DNA of 64,000 nt. Origin: a virus. The notes below the pieces were generated by a model that was not told the DNA's origin, did not search any database, and saw only the letters and a program-made list of their open reading frames with translations. Shown piece by piece: positions 60,675 through 64,000 of the stretch. Made by a program: the position numbers and the translations under genes. The DNA is taken from IMG/VR virus record IMGVR_UViG_3300017917_005124, positions 31,438 through 95,437 of that record; one strand, given 5' to 3'. Every line of letters starts with the position of its first letter. Position 1 is the stretch's first letter.

Positions 60675-62480
60675 ATGACACAGATTAAAAGGAAAATGAA
60701 ACCAGCGGCAAAATTCACAATTATGTTGATTGTTGGATTGGCCCTATTCTTCGGCATCAAAGCATTTATGCCAGAGAAAACTGCTGAATCAAAAGAGCTT
60801 AAAGCTTTAGTTATTGACTCTGAGAGTATGGATAATAAGATTGAAGAAAAATTATTACCTCTACCAAGTTCTATAATTTCTACAGAATTAGAGTCAAGTA
60901 AGTTAATTAGAATTGCTGAGTATGCATGGAATGGTAACTCTGGGATGATTGTTGCAAATGGAGGTCCGAAGACAACACAAGGTTCTTTAATGGAAGCATC
61001 TGGGGTTAACTTGGAAATCGTAAGACAAGATATGGTTGGAGGATTACGTGACATGCAGGTTAAGTTTGTTGAAGAAATGAATAGAGGAGTTCAGTATCCA
61101 CGTTCTGATAAGTCAGCATTTGCTGTAAGTATCATGGGCGATGGTGTCCCGTTCTATATCACAACTTTACAAAAGGCATTGGATGAGAAATTCGGAAAAG
61201 ATAAATTTCATGCTCAGTGTATAGGCGCAATTGGACTTTCATATGGAGAAGATAAATTAATCGGACCACGAAATTGGAGAGATAATCCACAGACACTTAG
61301 AGGAGCGGTTGTTTCTTCTGTGCTTGGAGATGGTGACTGGGTTGTTGCATGTAACTATGCATTCGCAAACGGTATTCCAGTGAATCCAGACCCTACAACT
61401 TATGATGCAAATGCACTTAACTTCGTTGCATCTGAAAATGATGACTACATTAACTCTGTTAAAGAATTAATTAAGTCTCAAAATGCTGGATATACAGTTC
61501 CTCTTAAGGAAGTCATCAAGGGTAAATTAACAGGTAAGATAGTTAATCGAAAGATTGATGGAGCGACTACATGGACACCAGGCGACCAAATGGCTTTTGA
61601 TGCATTAGCTGGATTTACAGATGTAGCATCAACAAAGGATTTCGTAAACCAAATGGCAACTTCAATTGTTGTAATTAAGGAGTGGGCGATTGCGCATGAG
61701 AAAGAAGTTATTGGAATGCTTAAAGCTACATACATTGCTACAAATCAAATTAAGCAACATGACCAATGGGCTAGAAAGGCTGCTGAGTGTGTAGCTGAAG
61801 CTTATAATTTTGAGACAGCTAACTACTGGTACACAATGTTTAAGGGTAAGAAAGGTGTTAAGGCAGGTCTTGAGTATAATGTTGGTGGAACACGAGTATT
61901 TAACTATGCAGATGCTATGCAATACTATGGTATCTCTGATGGTAAGAATCGTTACAAGTCAGTTTATGACCAAGTATCATTCTACTTAACAGACCTTAAT
62001 CCATTTGGATTTAATGAGGCAAACCCTGATGGAGTTGTAGCTTATGATGACGCTGTTAACTTGTACTTCTTGAAGTCAATCACAGGATTGGATGTTACAA
62101 AGGTTCAAAAAATGAACTATGCTGAAACTAAGACTAAAGTAATGGCAGATGGTCAGTGGAATATAAACTTTAACACAGCAAGTACTACAATCTCAGGCTC
62201 TGAGAGAGAACTTGAAACAATCTATAACTTGTTAATTCAAGCAGAGGATACAAAGCTTCGAGTGATTGGGCACACAGATAACGTAGGTAATCCAGAGTCA
62301 AATTTAATTTTGTCTAAGGGTCGTGCTAATGCTGTTGTTGATTACTTGGTTGGACGTGGAATCTCAAGAAGTCGAATTCAAGAGGTTGATGGACGTGGAG
62401 ACACTGAGCCAGTTGCAAGCAACGCAACTGCAGCAGGTAAGGCCTCTAACCGAAGAGTTGATATTACATTGTTGAAATAA
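60675..62480 (+). CDS. ABC-type substrate-binding protein fused to OmpA domain
   Basis: The 601-residue protein has an N-terminal membrane anchor (~15-35), a periplasmic binding domain of the NitT/TauT (nitrate/sulfonate/phosphate-like) type at ~75-490 (IAEYAWNGNSGMIVANGGP, NPQTLRGAVV, AFANGIPVNP), and a C-terminal OmpA domain at ~495-601 (INFNTASTTISGSERELE, VIGHTDNVGNPESNL, LSKGRANAVVDYL, GRGDTEP, NRRVDITL), which binds peptidoglycan. Similar fusions occur in bacteria; in a phage this is unusual. A permease gene follows. Confidence 0.82.
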   Translation: MTQIKRKMKPAAKFTIMLIVGLALFFGIKAFMPEKTAESKELKALVIDSESMDNKIEEKLLPLPSSIISTELESSKLIRIAEYAWNGNSGMIVANGGPKTTQGSLMEASGVNLEIVRQDMVGGLRDMQVKFVEEMNRGVQYPRSDKSAFAVSIMGDGVPFYITTLQKALDEKFGKDKFHAQCIGAIGLSYGEDKLIGPRNWRDNPQTLRGAVVSSVLGDGDWVVACNYAFANGIPVNPDPTTYDANALNFVASENDDYINSVKELIKSQNAGYTVPLKEVIKGKLTGKIVNRKIDGATTWTPGDQMAFDALAGFTDVASTKDFVNQMATSIVVIKEWAIAHEKEVIGMLKATYIATNQIKQHDQWARKAAECVAEAYNFETANYWYTMFKGKKGVKAGLEYNVGGTRVFNYADAMQYYGISDGKNRYKSVYDQVSFYLTDLNPFGFNEANPDGVVAYDDAVNLYFLKSITGLDVTKVQKMNYAETKTKVMADGQWNINFNTASTTISGSERELETIYNLLIQAEDTKLRVIGHTDNVGNPESNLILSKGRANAVVDYLVGRGISRSRIQEVDGRGDTEPVASNATAAGKASNRRVDITLLK

Positions 62481-62487
62481 TAACAAT

Positions 62488-62518
62488 AAGGCCTCCAGAA
62501 TCTGGAGGCCTTTTTTTA
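62488..62518 (+). terminator. Strong Rho-independent terminator
   Basis: AAGGCCTCCAGA and TCTGGAGGCCTTTTTTT form a perfect G+C-rich stem. It sits between the binding-protein and permease genes, so it should lower permease expression. Confidence 0.93.
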
Positions 62519-62527
62519 AAGAAGAAT

Positions 62528-63298
62528 ATGAAAAAATTATTTACACCATTTCAAGAAATAAGCAAAACAAAAGAGAGGTTTATTTTAACTTCCTGGCTAA
62601 TAATGCTAATTTCTTTTTGGGTTGTTTGCAGTGCTGGTGAAACGCATATGTTCCCAACTCCAAAGCAAGTACTTCAAGGATTTGTTAACATTTGGAATGA
62701 TGGCTTAATGAATCACTTGCAGAGTTCTGTTTCACTTTGCTTAATAGCAATATTATACTCAACAATCATATCTCTATTGATTGTCTATATATCAAATCTT
62801 CCATTTATTAAGCCGCTTGGAAAATGGGTGTCAATGTTAAGATACTTACCTCTTACGGGAATTTCATTTTACATAACAATTCTTGTGGATGATGCAAGAA
62901 CAATTCAGGTATGGGTTCTGGTAATGTTTATGTCAACATTCTTAACAACAAGTCTCCTTCAAATGGTTAAGGATATTCCAGAAGAAGAATTTCAACATGC
63001 TAAGACACTTGGGTGCAATCGTTGGGAGATTCTGTGGGAAATTTTAATCAAGGGTAGATTTGACTACGTTCTTGAGCTTATTCGCCAAAATCTTGCAATT
63101 GTTTGGATGATGCTTGTTAGCATTGAATCAATTCTTGTTGCCGCTGGAGGTCTTGGAGTTTTAATTAAGAATCACGATAGACTTGGTAAGAACGGAGATG
63201 TAATAGCGACTCAAATTCTAATCATTATAATTGGATTGGGTCTTGATTATATTTTGACAAGAACACGCAAGTTATTATTTAGGTATTCAAGTTTTTAA
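62528..63298 (+). CDS. ABC transporter permease, NitT/TauT type
   Basis: The 256-residue protein has about six membrane segments and the permease EAA loop, AKTLGCNRWEILWEILIKGRF near 158-180, where the ATPase normally docks. It is like SsuC/TauC/NrtB permeases. The end of the family (VWMMLVSIESILVAAGGLGVLI) is also present. No ATPase gene lies in the window; a minus-strand endonuclease follows at once. Confidence 0.85.
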   Translation: MKKLFTPFQEISKTKERFILTSWLIMLISFWVVCSAGETHMFPTPKQVLQGFVNIWNDGLMNHLQSSVSLCLIAILYSTIISLLIVYISNLPFIKPLGKWVSMLRYLPLTGISFYITILVDDARTIQVWVLVMFMSTFLTTSLLQMVKDIPEEEFQHAKTLGCNRWEILWEILIKGRFDYVLELIRQNLAIVWMMLVSIESILVAAGGLGVLIKNHDRLGKNGDVIATQILIIIIGLGLDYILTRTRKLLFRYSSF

Positions 63299-63302
63299 AA
63301 TT

Positions 63303-63337
63303 TTAAAAAGGAAAGTATTAATACTTTCCTTTTTTTA
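63303..63337. terminator. Two-way terminator hairpin
   Basis: AAAAAGGAAAGTATTA and TAATACTTTCCTTTTT pair perfectly with no G-T pairs; it overlaps the stop codon of the minus-strand endonuclease gene. Confidence 0.92.
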
Positions 63338-63974
63338 TTTCTCTATTTACTTTACTACAAAGTGGTTGTAAATTTGTATAATGATTTAGTTTAATTAAAT
63401 CATTTTCTGATTTTGCTGAGCATAATGGTATAATGTGGTCAATGTCCCAGTTTTTATTAAATTCTAAAATTTTATCTTTAGGATTTCCTTTGTTATCCCA
63501 ATTCATCCATATCTCAAATTTAGATTCAAGATAAGTTTTTAATTCTTCAAACGTGCAACCAAGTATCTCAAAAGCTTTAGATTTTTTAGTATATCCTTTG
63601 TTTCTAAACGCATGATAAATAGATGACCGAATATCTTTTGTTAATTTATATAAAGGGTCTTTTAGCCTCCTTTCTTTTTGGTACTGTCTTTTTTTATCCA
63701 AATTATTATTATACCATATTTTATTTATTTTTTTATAATAATTTGGATTATTAATAATTAAATTTTTTTGATATTCTTTAGCCCTTTCCTTATTGTTTTC
63801 ACGATATTTTTTAGCCGTTTCCTTTGTTCTTTCTGAATTACTGTCTTTATTTTTTTTAGTCCTTTTATTATCACATTCTTTGCAAGAATTTCTATGATTT
63901 TTGCAATCATTTCTTTTATAAAAATTTTCTATTGTTTTTTCTAAAAAACAAGTTCTACATATTTTAGTTTCCAT
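63318..63974 (-). CDS. HNH homing endonuclease (phage type)
   Basis: The 218-residue protein begins with a zinc-binding segment (KICRTCFLEK...CKECDNKR), a basic repetitive linker of KEYRENN-like units, and ends in an HNH site: WDIDHIIPL, then LIKLNHYTNLQPLC and NREIKKGK. It lies right after the permease gene on the opposite strand, convergent with it. Its start ATG is at 63974, near the window edge. Confidence 0.85.
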   Translation of the reverse strand: METKICRTCFLEKTIENFYKRNDCKNHRNSCKECDNKRTKKNKDSNSERTKETAKKYRENNKERAKEYQKNLIINNPNYYKKINKIWYNNNLDKKRQYQKERRLKDPLYKLTKDIRSSIYHAFRNKGYTKKSKAFEILGCTFEELKTYLESKFEIWMNWDNKGNPKDKILEFNKNWDIDHIIPLCSAKSENDLIKLNHYTNLQPLCSKVNREIKKGKY

Positions 63975-64000
63975 GATTATCTTTTTTGTTAAAATATTCA

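Noticed and set aside
1-64000. Stop codon reassignment
   Set aside because: TAA, TAG and TGA all end long genes with sensible C termini, so the standard bacterial code is used.

Overview
The window is a 64 kb internal piece of a large, strongly A+T-rich, tailed (myovirus-type) phage genome whose host is very probably a member of the Bacteroidetes, most likely a flavobacterium. Several independent signs point there. Many replication genes are preceded by the Bacteroidetes -7 box TAnnTTTG. Start codons follow A-rich leaders rather than Shine-Dalgarno sites. The phage carries a sigma factor of the Bacteroidetes primary type and a DnaQ-like protein with the Bacteroidetes domain layout. Stops TAA, TAG and TGA are all used, so the code is standard. 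No terminase, portal or capsid gene is visible, so this is only part of the genome.

Layout. 1-13.4 kb: late tail genes (membrane protein, tape measure, a repeat-bearing baseplate protein, a LysM/gp53-like wedge protein, a giant hub protein with a lysozyme-like end). 13.5-25.7 kb: replication and nucleotide metabolism (family A polymerase, UvsX/RecA, FEN-type exonuclease, DnaB-type helicase, ribonucleotide reductase NrdB and intein-bearing NrdA). 26-36 kb: small unknown proteins, sigma factor, catalytically dead DnaQ protein, UvrD-like helicase, adenine methyltransferase, a sigma-like protein on the minus strand, SSB. 36-44.6 kb: membrane protein, a Clp ATPase gene broken in two by a split intein with a homing endonuclease gene between the halves, and a tail-tube-like protein. 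44.6-50.8 kb: lipoprotein, TnpB element, two 5'-nucleotidases and an unusual AAA+/M41 protease fusion. 51-52.8 kb: a tRNA array with four serine tRNAs, Arg, Trp, a Cys-like tRNA and a tRNA-sized non-tRNA structure. 53-57 kb: GIY-YIG endonuclease and unknown virion-type proteins. 57-63.3 kb: lipoprotein, coiled-coil and membrane proteins, a substrate-binding/OmpA fusion and an ABC permease.

Three promoter types can be read by eye and they sort with gene function. TAnnTTTG boxes stand before replication, sigma, Clp, SSB and protease genes. A T4-late-like box TATTTATAATAAA, 0-20 bases from the start codon, stands before tail genes and many small late genes. A bipartite element, TTGAAACATTTT then 11 bases then CGTATAA, occurs six times with identical geometry, mainly before membrane and envelope genes. 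Rho-independent terminators separate most transcription units.

The most notable systems are: the fractured clp gene with an atypically split intein (30/143 residues) and its own endonuclease gene; the nrdA intein whose +1 residue is glycine; a phage-borne ABC-import module with a substrate-binding protein fused to OmpA; a ClpB-like AAA+ domain fused directly to an FtsH-type peptidase; and a recurrent N-terminal helix on several unrelated late proteins that looks like a capsid-targeting propeptide, one copy of which sits on a sigma-like protein. Homing endonucleases of at least four families are scattered through the window.
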